From Polytrichum commune (Eukaryota; Streptophyta; Polytrichopsida; Polytrichales; Polytrichaceae): a stretch of DNA of 64,000 nt. The position numbers and the translations under genes were made by a program. The stretch lies in assembly GCA_950295325.1 (NCBI GenBank), contig OX485808.1:23456527-23520526 (forward strand). Reading direction: 5' to 3'. Positions 12,700 through 24,639 of the stretch are shown here, piece after piece; the stretch's first letter is position 1; each line of letters starts with the position of its first letter. The notes beneath the pieces were generated by a model, which saw nothing but the letters and a program-made list of their open reading frames with translations, did no database searches and was not told the DNA's origin.

Positions 12700-15600
12700 G
12701 CATTGAATGAAGCTATAAACCTAATCGAGTAGTAAATGTGAGAACTGAAGAGCCAACTTATAGCATCCACTCAAATTGATCTACTTGATATGGTCTTGAT
12801 ATGTGACTTAAAAGCTTCAAGAGGATCGATTAGATAGCACAAAATATAAGTACTTCAATGAGTATGTTAAGTTACTTCATGTGACCTCCCATCTCTTACT
12901 TGACAAGATGCACACGGACTTGAAATTCATTGTGTGCATTTCAATTTTGGTGGCCATCCATAATTGGTTGGATCTAAAGCACTTTGCCCATGAAAATTCA
13001 TGTCCACTTCCTCTAAGAAGGGTAGACCACATTGCCATCTCGAATTCTAGAGTTGGAGTTGGGATGCAAAATGTGAGGTTATAAAAGCTCAAAGTTAAAG
13101 TTTGTCTTTCTCTTTGATTCCTAAGTGTTGAATATCTTTGTGCTAAGACTTGGTGTAGAATAGAAAGAACGATTTTGGAAGATTCCAATCGTAAACTCAA
13201 TCATGGATTTTTTCATCTAAGATTCAAAAATGTAGATCGAAGTTTCTTATGGGTAAAGTTCTTATTTGAAAGAATTTGCCGTCCGAGTATCGTTATTTGC
13301 AACATTATTTGCTTCAATTGGGCAAGATGGACAAGAACATTTGACTCCGCTTCAAACTATGGAATGGACGATGGGATGATGGCCAAATGGAACAAGAGAA
13401 GGCCTTTTGGAAAGAAAAAAGAAAAACATCTTCCACATAGGCTTGGGTTCCACAAAAGTGAATGAAAATTGCGATTTTTTGAGGGGTGCTTGTAATGAAC
13501 TTGTAACGTAATTCCCCTTGACCATCTCAAATCTTATGTGCTTCTCATTCCAAAGACTAACCATTTTGATGTCAAAGTCCAATTTCTCGGTCACTTTTGG
13601 TATGTCCGGCATTTAGAGGTTACTTGAGAGATGGTCAATGTAACAAAGTGGAATGATGTGTTTAGAAGAAAAGAGTTGAAAAACAATGAGACCTCGAATA
13701 GGAGCTCAATTGTAAATGTTAGCTAGGTGGGTCTTAAGTGGCTCATTTTCTTAATCAGACCCTAGATTTGATTGGTATGTGATATGGCGAGGATGAAAGA
13801 GCAACATTGTAAAGACACATGTTTACAAGAGATTGGGTTGCATCTTCAAATATTAATAATTACTCTACACTCAATAATGAACATAATTGGGAGGACATGT
13901 GTATCTAGTTAGGAAATCTACAAATGTGCAGTTCCACCAATTATAACTAAATCAAGTTAGGTCTGATTTTCAATCCACTTTTTGCAGATGTTTCATCATA
14001 GATTTGCTAATGCAACATGAGTTTTGTTGTGTAAACCTAATTGGTAGAAGTTGGAGAAGAAGAAAGAAGAACCAAAGAACATACATTAGCAATTACATAG
14101 ATGTTCTCAATCGAGTTCATTATTTAACCGAGAATATTGTCTATACTATGAGCACATACTCCAATTTCATTGTAGCATGTGTCTTTTTTGGGGTGTATGT
14201 CCTAAACAACAAGCCTTGTCATATACCACTTAACGATAGGTGTTCAATTAAGAAGATATTACATATGACCTATTTGTGTTAGGATTTTATATTTGTTTAT
14301 TTGGCTCTAGTGTTGTTATAGCTATAACTAAATCAAACATGTGACGAACAATCATTGGAATAAAAAAAATGTGTCATAGGTCTTTCTCTCGCATACAAGG
14401 TAGATAGTTAAGGTATGTGGGTCATATGTGGTTAGGTCTTCTTGATTATATACATGTCTATATTTGAGTGGTATATGACAAGGTTTGAAGTGAAGAACAA
14501 ACACCAAAAAGACATGTGTCACAATGAGACTGGACTACGTGCTCAAAATGTAGACACCATTCTAGGTTCACAAGTGAACATCATAGTTGAGAAGGTGTAT
14601 GTCATCACTTCAAGGGAAAGAAGATCCTCATTTTGACCTTTTGTAACTTTGGCATCTTAACTTTGATCTTGAAACTTGAAATAACCATCTTTGTGATCCA
14701 CAAAATGCTTACGACATTGAACACTTCCCAATAAAAATCAAAATGTGCTAAATTGCTCTCGGAGTTGGCAGTGTCTACAATAGGACCGCAAACCTCCGTC
14801 TGCTACTTGATGCCACAAATGTGCAATTCTCATGCACAAATCAATGGTGCATCACCAAGAAGAACAATGTACAAACATAAGAAATTATTACATACAAACA
14901 TACCTCTCATTCCTCCAACATAACAACCTGCAAAGAGTCATATATATATGGAGATAAACTACCTTTAATTGATTTAACACCGAAATTTGCTCCAAAGATC
15001 CCAAATTAGTCTAGATGTCACTTGATATGAATCAGTCGTAAGCCAACATGGGGTCAAGTTTTCATGTTGGAGGTAAGGTAGACGGTGCTTATACAATCAC
15101 TTTAAGCTATTGCACATACATATGGCTATGTGGTTCATATACATAAAAACAAATATTCATATTAGCCTTTGGGCTACACATAGGTATAATGAAAGAAACA
15201 ATATTTTTAGCCTCAATTAAATATTTGATGAATATTCAAAGTCAAAACCACTACCTTCCTTAAACCAATCCCACGACCAATCCCTATGCCACGTGTATGA
15301 CGACCTTGCATATGATAAGGACCCCCGCCTTCATTGCTTAGAACCAACACAACATAGTTGGGTATTACACCCAAGCTAGATCAAAGCCCCAGTCTATAAC
15401 AATACACAAAGCCACAGGGCCACCTCCATGATCCCATCTGGTTCGCTTGCAAAACCGCCACCTTACATCCTGAAACCAATACCCTTTGTGATTTGGGGGC
15501 CTATCTCCTTGGCTTTGTGAACAAAATGGCTAGAATATGCATTTGACAAGTCACCTAAAGTCATTGTGAAGCAACCCCAGATAAAGTGGAGCCCATTACC

Positions 15601-16005
15601 TAGCCTACATAAAGGCAGTGTAGGGTGCTACGAGGTGACCCCACTAATGACACCTAAAATTGTCACTCCGTGGGCCCCAAAAATCCTACACCATAGGGAA
15701 CAATTCAAGATAGTAGAGTATTGACAGTTGGGAGGTGTTTATATGTGTTGGTTTTGGGCACCCTCTACCACATGCTCGTATGCAATAATTCCATGTCTCC
15801 CAATGTACATTGGTGTACTACAACGTTCGAGTTTAGCGAGCTTGTACAATGAACTCTTTTAAGTGTGGTTAGTAGGCTAGTACATATAGTTCACACTTTG
15901 CCTCTCGAGCCTCTCAAGTGCTTGAGGCTCGTGCTCCGTAGGATATTGGGAGTTACACTAAAGATATTTTAACCGTCATTGTTATTTGGAGGTACCTTCT
16001 TTATA
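12700..16005. other. Intergenic, degenerate dispersed repeats, no gene
   Basis: Contains weak copies of a dispersed repeat (a GGTATATGA... AAAAAGACATGT... GAGACTGGACTACGTGCTC... TTCTAGGTTCA series near 14,450-14,590, again at 21,670-21,790). A CCCAAATTAGTCTAGATG segment near 15,000 recurs near 20,520. Short frames show no domain. Confidence 0.45.
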
Positions 16006-16199
16006 GTACCTATGAATTTATTGGTCTGAGGTGACCCTAAACTATTGGATGATAGTGGAGAGGTACCCAAAACTGAATGAAGTGATTGGCGGTTCGATTC
16101 CTGGCCGTGTAATCTTCCTTCTACTTGATGAAAAAAGTAGCCAGGTGGTCAAGCACCTCTTGTGTCCCCCCCCCCTAATAAAAGGTACCTATGAGTTTA
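16006..16199 (+). mobile_element. tRNA-derived SINE candidate with flanking duplication
   Basis: The body (about 16,021-16,184) carries a perfect RNA polymerase III B box, GGTTCGATTCC, at 16,091-16,101. An A-box-like TGGATGATAGTGG lies about 35-40 bp upstream, the spacing seen in tRNA genes. It is flanked by GTACCTATGAATTTA (16,006-16,020) and GTACCTATGAGTTTA (16,185-16,199), 14 of 15 identical, as expected for a target-primed insertion. It ends in CCCCCTAATAAAAG. It does not fold as an intact tRNA. Confirmation would need other genomic copies. Confidence 0.6.
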
Positions 16200-17671
16200 C
16201 ATTTATACCTCAATTGTCTTTGAGAGTGGGCCAAAAGCCCCACCGTATTAGTACCTCCCATAGTCTCATGGTGGTTTCGACGTTTATTGTCGTATTTAAT
16301 ATTTTGTTAATACGAATGAAGAATATTATGTCAATAACTTCAATTTTGTAAGGAAAACATGAGCATATCATGTAATGTATTATTGGTCAAAATGTAGATT
16401 TGAAAAATATATTCATTTCTTTGACAACGGATTGTAGACTATGAATTTTGTTGTCATAATTCCATCTTTTTTAAATGCCATATCATTCGTTAGATTTGTT
16501 CAACGAACCATTACACGACCTATTTCATCTTCACTTCACCCCTAAATGCATGGGGATATGTCCAAGTTGTCAAAGCACTGCATATGAGTAGTTTTTGTTT
16601 AGTTGAAGAAGTGCAAACCCTAAAGTAAAATCCTACATAACCAAACAAATGTATATTGAAACTATATTGAAAATTTCAACAAGTTTGGACAATATTTGGA
16701 TTAGTCATTACGGTTTGCATGTAAGGAAAAGATAAAATTGAAAATAAATATATTGTAAACATAAAAAAATACTTGTAACACATAGCTCATATTTAGGTCA
16801 AATTGGACATGTTTTCAAAATTTGAGCTTTTAGATTAGCTTAGTTATATGGACGGGTTATTCATCAAGACAATTTCAATGCATCTTACTTTCATGAGAAA
16901 TATGTGAATACTTAGAGCATAGTTGAATGTCCATGTTAATGTATGTCCACATCAAAATGTTAGAAACATATTACTTAATGATGTGATATATATACATTCA
17001 ATTGATAAATGATTGAAATTCGATCCATACATCTATTCTATGTTATTGTTCTAGATTGGGCCTTGGTCCAACTCACTTAAATAGGAGTTCGAAGCTTTGT
17101 AAATATCCTTCATTTGTTAAATTGCACTTGAGCTTTGCATGCAAGAGAAAAGTAAAACTAGTGTTGGGCAATCCAACATGAATTTGAGCATGTTGACCCT
17201 ACCTTGCTCAAGAATCCCCTTGGTGTAGGGTGGGGTTTACTTAAACTTTGGAGATGCATGTGCATGTTGTTTTTTGAGCAAGGATTTATAGATGATCAAC
17301 CCCTAAATACCTAAGATTTGTTTTTGTGATTTGTAGGTTGATTATTGAAAAAAAGGTTTATCCCTATGAAATATCTAATTTCTTTTATGAAAAGTTAGTA
17401 AAACATAATCATCGCAAATATATGTGCGGTGGGTCCGTGGAGTGAGTCTTAGTATATCCATTTGGGCATTCTTAAAGGAGATGGTCTATAGAGTAAGAGG
17501 CGCCATACATACAAGAATTAGAAAAGTCCTCAACAACTTAGTCCATATCCTCAATGGTAATGAAAAATAAAACAACAAAAATTATCAACCAAATAGCCAT
17601 CAAATATCTCACGTACCTAGTACTTGACAAGGGAAAACTTGACAATAAATAATAACATGTACGCCCCCTCC

Positions 17672-17711
<40 letters not shown>

Positions 17712-19080
17712 CCCACTATGTACTAAGGGGACTATGTAGCATGATAGGGCCAATGGGCTCAAAACAAATTCATTATGAATTGACCGATGTTGATTTTATC
17801 TTCTCTTTCTCTTCTAAACGGACATTAAAATAACTTAATTATTACAAACAAGAGCCCACCTACTGCAAGGTACCGTAGGTCTTTAGCATCTTGGGCACCT
17901 TTTTGCCTAATAATTAATTGAAGTGCGAAAGTAAGTTAGGCATCCCAAAAAACAATATTCTAAAATTAGGTAGATTGAACAAATAATTTAAACTAAGTTA
18001 GACATTCATCCAAGTCATTTTTATAATTCACAAATGGTTTTCTTAATTTCATCTATGGTGCTTTTGTGATTTTAGGCACTCTTTGAATGTTGTTGCTATT
18101 TTTTTGGACACTCCACAAAATGAATTTCCCATGATTTAGGCATCTTTGAAGGTAATAATTATGTGCCCAATTTGCTAGAGAGCTATGATAGGTGGTAGAC
18201 CCCATCATGTACTAAGAGGACTCTTGAGCATGATAAGGCTTACGGCCTTAAGTTGACCTTAGTTAGCTTTGCAAAGCTTTATGTATAGTCTGGATCTATT
18301 ATTTGAGTTTTTAATGTAAACTTTTTCTTTCGTACAAAAACACAACATGTCAAGAAAGTTTGAAGGAAAAAAAAAAAAAAAACAAAAAAAGATCCTATAA
18401 TGTATGTCAAAAAGCATCATCTATGTCATATATAATTTTTCTTGGCTACGGGCAGATGAGGAAGTTGTTCCCAATTTGAACGACCCTTTGAGACCTTGTT
18501 TTCGTTATTCAAATAACACTCAACTAGGGCCATTTTATACATGTGGCCATGGGCTGTGATAATTTCTTCTTAAGAATGTCTTGTGGTCATAATCAACGGT
18601 TTGAAGAACATGACCAAGAGAAATCCACATCTTTTTGAAAAGGCTTGGTCACGAGATACAATGTAGAGTTTAGACCAGGATATAGTTTCTTGAACAAAAG
18701 TAAAAAGTTGTAATGTAAAAACTAAAACAAGAAATAGATCCAAGAGACTATTAATTCTAAGTATCTAATTTTAGACAATCCTTTGAATTGTATTCATTAT
18801 TATGACATGATCACCTTGTTTTCCACTTAAACCACCTACTTGTGTACTCTTGCTACAAAATCCAGGTGGCCACCAAACATTATCCATTGTTGGACACATA
18901 GGATTCCATGTCATTTCCTCATTCATTTCTCAACATGCTCAACCACGGTGACTCCTATTATTTGGTGACCATAATATGTATAACAAAGTGGGACCTCCAT
19001 TAATTTCTCATTCCAATAAGAGATTCTAGAAAGAGGTGGACACGGTACCAGTTATTACACTAGATATTGTATGTAGTCTC
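16200..19080. other. Intergenic, no gene seen
   Basis: AT-rich sequence with short open frames only. Apart from a GA microsatellite near 17,680 and an A-run near 18,368-18,382, nothing is supported. Confidence 0.5.
17679..17709. repeat. (AG)n microsatellite
   Basis: About 15 uninterrupted AG units. The serine/leucine-rich open frame across it on the minus strand is a repeat artefact. Confidence 0.9.
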
Positions 19081-19136
19081 ACCAACTCTATTCAACATCT
19101 TTCAGAGTTATTATAAACTACATGTGTAGTGTCACC

Positions 19137-19282
19137 ATAACATTATTCAGATTCATAATAGTGTTATGTGGAACTAACAATATTATGCATAATATTCCCC
19201 ACATTCGGACTAAATGTGGGGAATATTCTATAGAATATTATTAGTCCCACATAACATTGTTATAAATATGAATAATGTTATG
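19137..19282. repeat. Long hairpin (foldback) of ~69-bp arms
   Basis: The arm ending in AATATTCCCCACATT is followed after a few bases (CGGACTA) by its near-perfect inverse starting AATGTGGGGAATATT. The outer ends are ATAACATTATTCA and TGAATAATGTTAT. Arms match at most positions over about 69 bp with a tiny loop, so the transcript would form a near-continuous duplex. It lies beside a reversed copy of dispersed family F, which may be part of the same element. Confidence 0.8.
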
Positions 19283-19314
19283 ACCAACACCTAATTTAAA
19301 CCTAACATTATTTG

Positions 19315-19550
19315 TCATTCCTTGTAATAAAATCTAAGCATTGTACATTCACAACGTTACAATTACTATCACTTACTAAGTGATTTTTCATCCAATTTTC
19401 ATTCATGAATGACAACATCTCGTTACAAAACTGTTAGAATGCAAAAACCAACATTTACTTCAATAATTGGCATGGATTTCATCAATCATCCATGACAAAC
19501 ACATGTAAACCTATTCACAAAAAGTGTCATTAGAAAAGTTGCCACAGTGA
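19315..19550 (-). repeat. Dispersed repeat family F, copy 2 (reversed)
   Basis: Reverse-complement match to the copies near 11.8-12.1 kb and 23.1-23.4 kb, with the CTAACATTATTTGTCATTCC, TGATTTTTCATCCA and AGTGTCATTAGAAAAGTT segments in inverse order. No coding sequence. Confidence 0.5.
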
Positions 19551-20589
19551 CAAGAAATACCATATCAACACTAAATACAATATTTAGTGTAGTGTGAACA
19601 TGCCATTAGCCTCGTGATATGGGTTGGGCCCCAACCTCACCTCGAGCCTTTCCCGTACCCTAAATCTTTTGCCCTAAAGCCTCATAGCCACCCTCTAACC
19701 CACGACCGTCGATAAAGAAATGGTATAAAGAAATGACCTCTTTAACAATTAGGGATTGTAATAAGTAGGTGAAATTCACAAATAATTTTGTCTTTCATTT
19801 GAAAGGAGAATCGTGCCTTGAAGTGCAATTGGAGCTCATATGAGGTCACAAAGGCTTGAATGAAGAGGCAAACATTCTTGTTCCTTGTCCTTGTCCATTG
19901 GGAGGGAAAGATCGAGAGACACTTCACCTTGACCATAGCTGCAAGCTCATATATGAACCCAAAATATGTGTAAGGGTTAAGTTACCCCACGGTCCAAATA
20001 GGAGCGGTAAGGTAGACGTGCCTAAATCCAACAAAACAATAACATGGACTCCTAAGTATGAGTGGTGTGTGATTAGATGTGGATCGAGCATCAAGAGGAC
20101 GTATGTTCAAAAGAGTTAAGACTACTTGCTAAAAAATATGCAAACCATTTAAGACTTAATAGTCAACATAATTGGGAGGGCTTATGTGACTGCTTAATGA
20201 GCATGAGAATTTTCACTTTGACAATGAATAAGATATCCATATAAGCTCCATAAGCATTTTAGGCAAATGAATAGATGCATGGTTTGGATTTGTTAATTAT
20301 CTCACACCTAATCATGTCATTCGTATCCTACTTGAAGTGGGTGTAGAGAGAAAAATATTCATTTAAGGCATGTTTACATGGGCCAGGGCTAGACGCATGC
20401 ACACCTCTTTGAGGTGAGCCCCTACCAATACTACTTGAGGTGAAATGGATGAGATTATGTTATAGCACATATATTTCTTTATTTTGGAAAACTCGATCCC
20501 ATAAATAGCATCAAAAGCCCCAACTTAGTCTAGATGGCCCCACTTGAGATGAACAGACCACAAACCTATGGGGATAATGTTTTTATTAG

Positions 20590-20953
20590 AGTAGAGGCAT
20601 CCATAACCGACCAGTTAAGAGATTTTGCGCTAGATTTAGATAAATATAAGGCAATGCAAAATTTTTCCATGCGAGAAGATAGAAATAAAGAGGATTGCAA
20701 GTTTGTCAGTAGTTTTATTCCTTGAATTGAAATCACTATGAATTTTCAAAACCAAAAGTTGGCCTGAACATATCACCAATGTCCAGAGTCTTCCATAACC
20801 GCTCATTCCTCCTCACTTTAGCACTAAAAAAACCAAGACATATGTCATGGCACTATTGGTTCCGGCCTAATCAAAATTTAGTCCCAACCTGATCGAAATT
20901 CCAGTACCCTATAGACTGTCGACGGGTTCTAATTGGGAATAGATGCCTCTACT
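20590..20953 (+). mobile_element. Inverted-repeat element H, copy 1
   Basis: 364 bp with ends AGTAGAGGCATC and, inverted, AGTAGAGGCATC. A copy of 360 bp in the opposite orientation lies at 47,055-47,414. The two can be followed through the interior, for example CAATGTCCAGA(A/G), CTCATTCCTCCTCACTTTA and CACTATTGGTTC. Noncoding. No unambiguous target-site duplication was found. Confidence 0.65.
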
Positions 20954-21004
20954 ATTGATCACCTTTGCCTCGGTAATAGTGGCAGGGGGCCAAGCTCAAA
21001 CCGG

Positions 21005-21581
21005 GTACGCAACTCCCATTTTATATGCATGAGGCATTGGCATTAAAACGACTTACAAGATGGATTTTGTAGAAATTATATCAATTTATACAAAAGTAAA
21101 AGGACCAAAAAGTTGGGTGAAGACCAAATTAAATAAAACGAGATGTAGGAAAAGTTGGGTTGCATATTTATTAAAAAGAAAACTCCACAATGTGTGTAAA
21201 AAAGTAAAACACCTATTTTAAAACCTATGCCTATATATAATCAAAAAAATCCACACAAGTAGTTGCCTCCAATTAAAATTAAAAGTGATTGGCAATGTTT
21301 TATTTATATTAAATAGATCTTATTCTTTTAATTAAAAAGCCCAAAAAGTTGGGTACTTTGGCCTTTGCTACTTGTATTAAAACAACTCATATAATTAGGT
21401 TTTTAATGCAATTATATGCTTCAAGGAATATTCATTTCCTATATAAAATTATATTTTTGGGTTCCTTGTTATAAGGGCTACAAGAGTTTCCTACATTAAA
21501 ACAAATTATATCACTCGAGATTGGACTAAATTGCATTATCAATGATTATAATTAGGGTCATATTATATGGGAGTTGCGTAC
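21005..21581. mobile_element. Inverted-repeat element G, copy 2
   Basis: 577 bp with termini GTACGCAACTCCCAT and its inverse GGGAGTTGCGTAC. It aligns with the 12,153-12,693 copy through most of its length. It is noncoding and older or more diverged than the CACGGG-family elements. Confidence 0.7.
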
Positions 21582-21639
21582 TGGGAGCTCAAAGAGGTGG
21601 GTGTCTATTCTAGCCCTGGTTGTTTAGGGTATACATGCT

Positions 21640-21840
21640 TGATTTTCTCTTAATTGAACACCTATATTAGAGTGGTATATGATTAGGTGCAACTCCAAGA
21701 CTGGATACCAAAAAGACATGTCTTTAAAAGAGATTGGACTATGTGCTCAAAATATGTTAACTCATTCTAGGTTCAACAATCAACATAATTGGAAGGAATC
21801 TATATGACTGCTTAACGACAACGAGAATCTTCACTTTGAT
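21640..21840 (+). repeat. Degenerate dispersed repeat copy
   Basis: Shares AAAAAGACATGT, GAGATTGGACTATGTGCTCAAAAT and TTCTAGGTTCA... with 14,470-14,590, and its end (CAACATAATTGG... GACTGCTTAA) with 20,160-20,200. Origin unknown. Confidence 0.4.
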
Positions 21841-21944
21841 AACGAATAGGCTATCATACGAGCTTCAAAAACAATGAGGGAAGTGGTTACACCCTCGATT
21901 TGGTTATGCTAACCATCGTGTACTAAATCATGTGTTTCATCATA

Positions 21945-22690
21945 TAGTCTAACCTCGTCAATACAACACTCGTTTATATGACACCCTCGATATATTACGA
22001 CACAATATTGCGAGACCAAACTTTTTAGTTCAAAACTCCATCTTTTATACGACTACAACACTCGATAATGCGACATTCAGAATCTCCATTTTGTCATATT
22101 AAAGAGGTAGTTAATGCTAAAATTCCTTTCATCTATGTTATATACACACCCATTTTCACTTGGGAACTTAATGAGAACTAGGGTTACTAGTGTAGAATGG
22201 ACATGGTTAGGGTTAGAGTGGCCTCCTTCCTAGCATGTTACCTTATACTCATGGTAATATAGTATCACCAGTAAAGCTTAGTGATGGTAAACGTCATGCA
22301 TCATTGTCGTCTAGTTTCTTATCAGGGATCTCTTTATATTTCGGTGTTACTGAAATGACTAGTTTTTAAAAGCTAGTACATAATTTACATAAGATGACAG
22401 CTGCCTAACTTGGGTAGGCAACACCATAGATCTTTGGACTCCTATTTCAGCAGTTCTTGAGAATATTCGTATTTGTTTGGAGTTACAAGTTATTATTTCA
22501 TACCATCTATATCGCTTAAACTTGTTGTATATATTCTCAAGCTCATATTACTCGAGTTTTCGTATTCCCTTAATAATACGACAACTTTACGCCATTTGCC
22601 ATATTATTGAGGAGACGACACCTAGATAATACGATTTTTTTTCGTGTTTCCCAAATGTGTCATACTAAAGAGGGAGGACGGCATCCTTCA
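21945..22690. repeat. Possible pogo-like nonautonomous element
   Basis: The left side has repeated ACACTCG/ATACGAC motifs (GTCTAACCTCGTCAATACAAC and nearby), and the right side has their inverses (AATAATACGACAAC..., GTCATACTAAAGAGGGAGG). An ACCTCG...ATACGAC end layout recalls pogo/Tigger-type Tc1-mariner elements. No transposase is present and TA duplications could not be fixed, so this is tentative. Confidence 0.3.
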
Positions 22691-23129
22691 AATAGTGAGC
22701 TAGTCCAAAAAAAGTAACCATTCAAGACCCCATCTACGTTACCTTAGGTGCACCGACTAACACTACAAACATAGAACACGATGCAATGAATTTTATAAGA
22801 GCACCACCGCCGCCCATGCTTTGCAAGTCAACGGCGTTGGCCCACCAAAGAGGGACTCAAATGTGCTCATTGTGAAAAACGTGCAAATGGGTTGGAGATT
22901 GTTGGCTCTTCAAAAGGGCCTTTTTATTAAGAGTAAAAGTAAGATGGTCGGTATATTGATAAGGTAGGCGGGTCTTTATTTATTTGGAGTATATTCCATA
23001 GATTCCTCTAGACCAATGGATGATCTTCACGAAGTCTCAAACTTCAACGGATTCCGTCTCAAACTCCAACCACTTCATTTTGTAACCACTCTACACATTG
23101 TGTTTAGTGTCATATGGTATTTTGATCTC

Positions 23130-23400
23130 ATTGTGGTAACTTTTCTAACGACACTTCTTATGAATGAGTTTACAAATCGTGTCATGGATGACCGGAAGTT
23201 GGATGAAACCCATGCAAAGTTTGGTATATTCAACATCCTCACATTCTTGTAATGAAATATGGAGACAGGTAATTGGAATTTAGATGAAAAATCACTCACT
23301 CCTTGAGTGACAATAACTACACCATTGTAAATCTAATATGCCCGATTTTTATTTTATTTACAAGGAATGACAAACACTGTTAGGTTTACATATTGTGTTG
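23130..23400 (+). repeat. Dispersed repeat family F, copy 3
   Basis: Contains ACGACACTTCTTATGAATGA, CAAAGTTTGGTATATTC, GATGAAAAATCACTCA and AAGGAATGACAAACACTGTTAG in the same order as the copy at 11.8-12.1 kb. Confidence 0.5.
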
Positions 23401-23779
23401 GGTGTGGCGGTGGGTTTTGTGACAGCCTGGTCCATGTCTCCGTGACGCGTCACTAATTATGAATGTTATAGTACCATACGGCCTCATCCGTTGGACTTTA
23501 TTGCAAGATGCTCGGGACCTTGGGACTTTATTGACGCTTGGAAGTTCAATCCGTCCTTGGGACGGGACTCAAATAGAGGCTCCATTCTAGCCTTTTGTAC
23601 ACTTGGCATTTCCATGGCTCGGAGAAAGGTTTATAAAAGGCGTCAAAGACATAGGAGGAGGTGTGCCTACACAATGGGGTCGTGTGTGTGGGTGGTCTTA
23701 TCACTCCCTATTTTTCTTTCGCTACATGGTTTCAATGAAGAAAGAGAGAGAGAGAGAGATTTTTATATTGGATGATATG

Positions 23780-24395
23780 AAACGTTCATTAGAAAAAGAA
23801 AAAGAAAACATTTCCAAGTTATTTTGTGTAGGTGTTAAGAAGTGTAACTTTCCAAGGTAACAAGCTATCACAGTCTACCAAAGAATCACATCACAATATG
23901 TATATTAACATTGTACTACTTTTTAAAGTAGCATATGTGTGTCATATGAGAGGTTGAGATTAAGCTTCAAGCAATGGATGTGGTTGCTAGTTACAAATGA
24001 ACTGTTTGAAGTTCAAGACTTCAAGAAGATTACCAATCATTTTAGAGGAATTTATAGAATACACCCCAATTTAGCATATACTTATTGAAAGATGTTGGAC
24101 ATGATGGATTTGGAAACACTAACATCTCGACTATTTATGACCAACATCTTCCCGAACACGGGTTTTCAGAGCCTTTAGGGACGAACTCCTAATGCTTTTG
24201 AGACTCAAATTTGGACCTGTCATACATTGAATATTTTGAGATTATACAATGTGATGATAGATTGTGATGTAATTTCTTGATAGATATGGTAGTTTTATTG
24301 TCTTGCAAAGCTCCCGGAGAGTTACACTTGTTGACACTTAATACAAAATAACTTGGAAATGTTTTTTTTTGTTTTTTTGATGAAGTGTTTGTTGT
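23780..24395. mobile_element. Long-inverted-repeat element upstream of the Dicer gene
   Basis: CATTTCCAAGTTATTTTGT at about 23,808 recurs inverted at about 24,342-24,360 (ACAAAATAACTTGGAAATG). The inverted similarity continues inward through GTGTAACT...CC and ACATCACAAT over about 110 bp or more, and outward through an A-rich tract. Such long arms resemble Mutator-type or foldback MITEs. Exact ends and duplication were not resolved. Its interior includes a copy of the repeat also seen at 54.64-54.85 kb. Confidence 0.5.
23985..24180 (+). repeat. Dispersed repeat D, copy 1
   Basis: Shares GCTAGTTACA(A/T)ATGAAC, TTTTAGAGGAAT, GATTTGGAAACACTA and ATCTCGA with 54,645-54,850 in the same order. The source family is unknown. 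Confidence 0.5.
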
Positions 24396-24639
24396 CATTC
24401 AGAATAAAAAAAAGAGGTAAACGATAAGCATGAAATTGTGAAAAGAATTTAGGGGCTCACCCATGTTGATTTAGGACCTAGGAATACGAATAATAAATTT
24501 GCAAAGCGAAATCATGGGTATCATGTTAAAGGGTTTTAGACCCAAATTTACACATAGGGAGGTACCCAAGTACCACACTACCTAACACTTGAGATGTTGC
24601 AATCCCATAAGCATGTAACATGGATAGAAGGACGACGAA

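Noticed and set aside
23439-23452. 12-bp palindrome GTGACGCGTCAC
   Set aside because: Isolated and short; no element ends or gene context to give it meaning.
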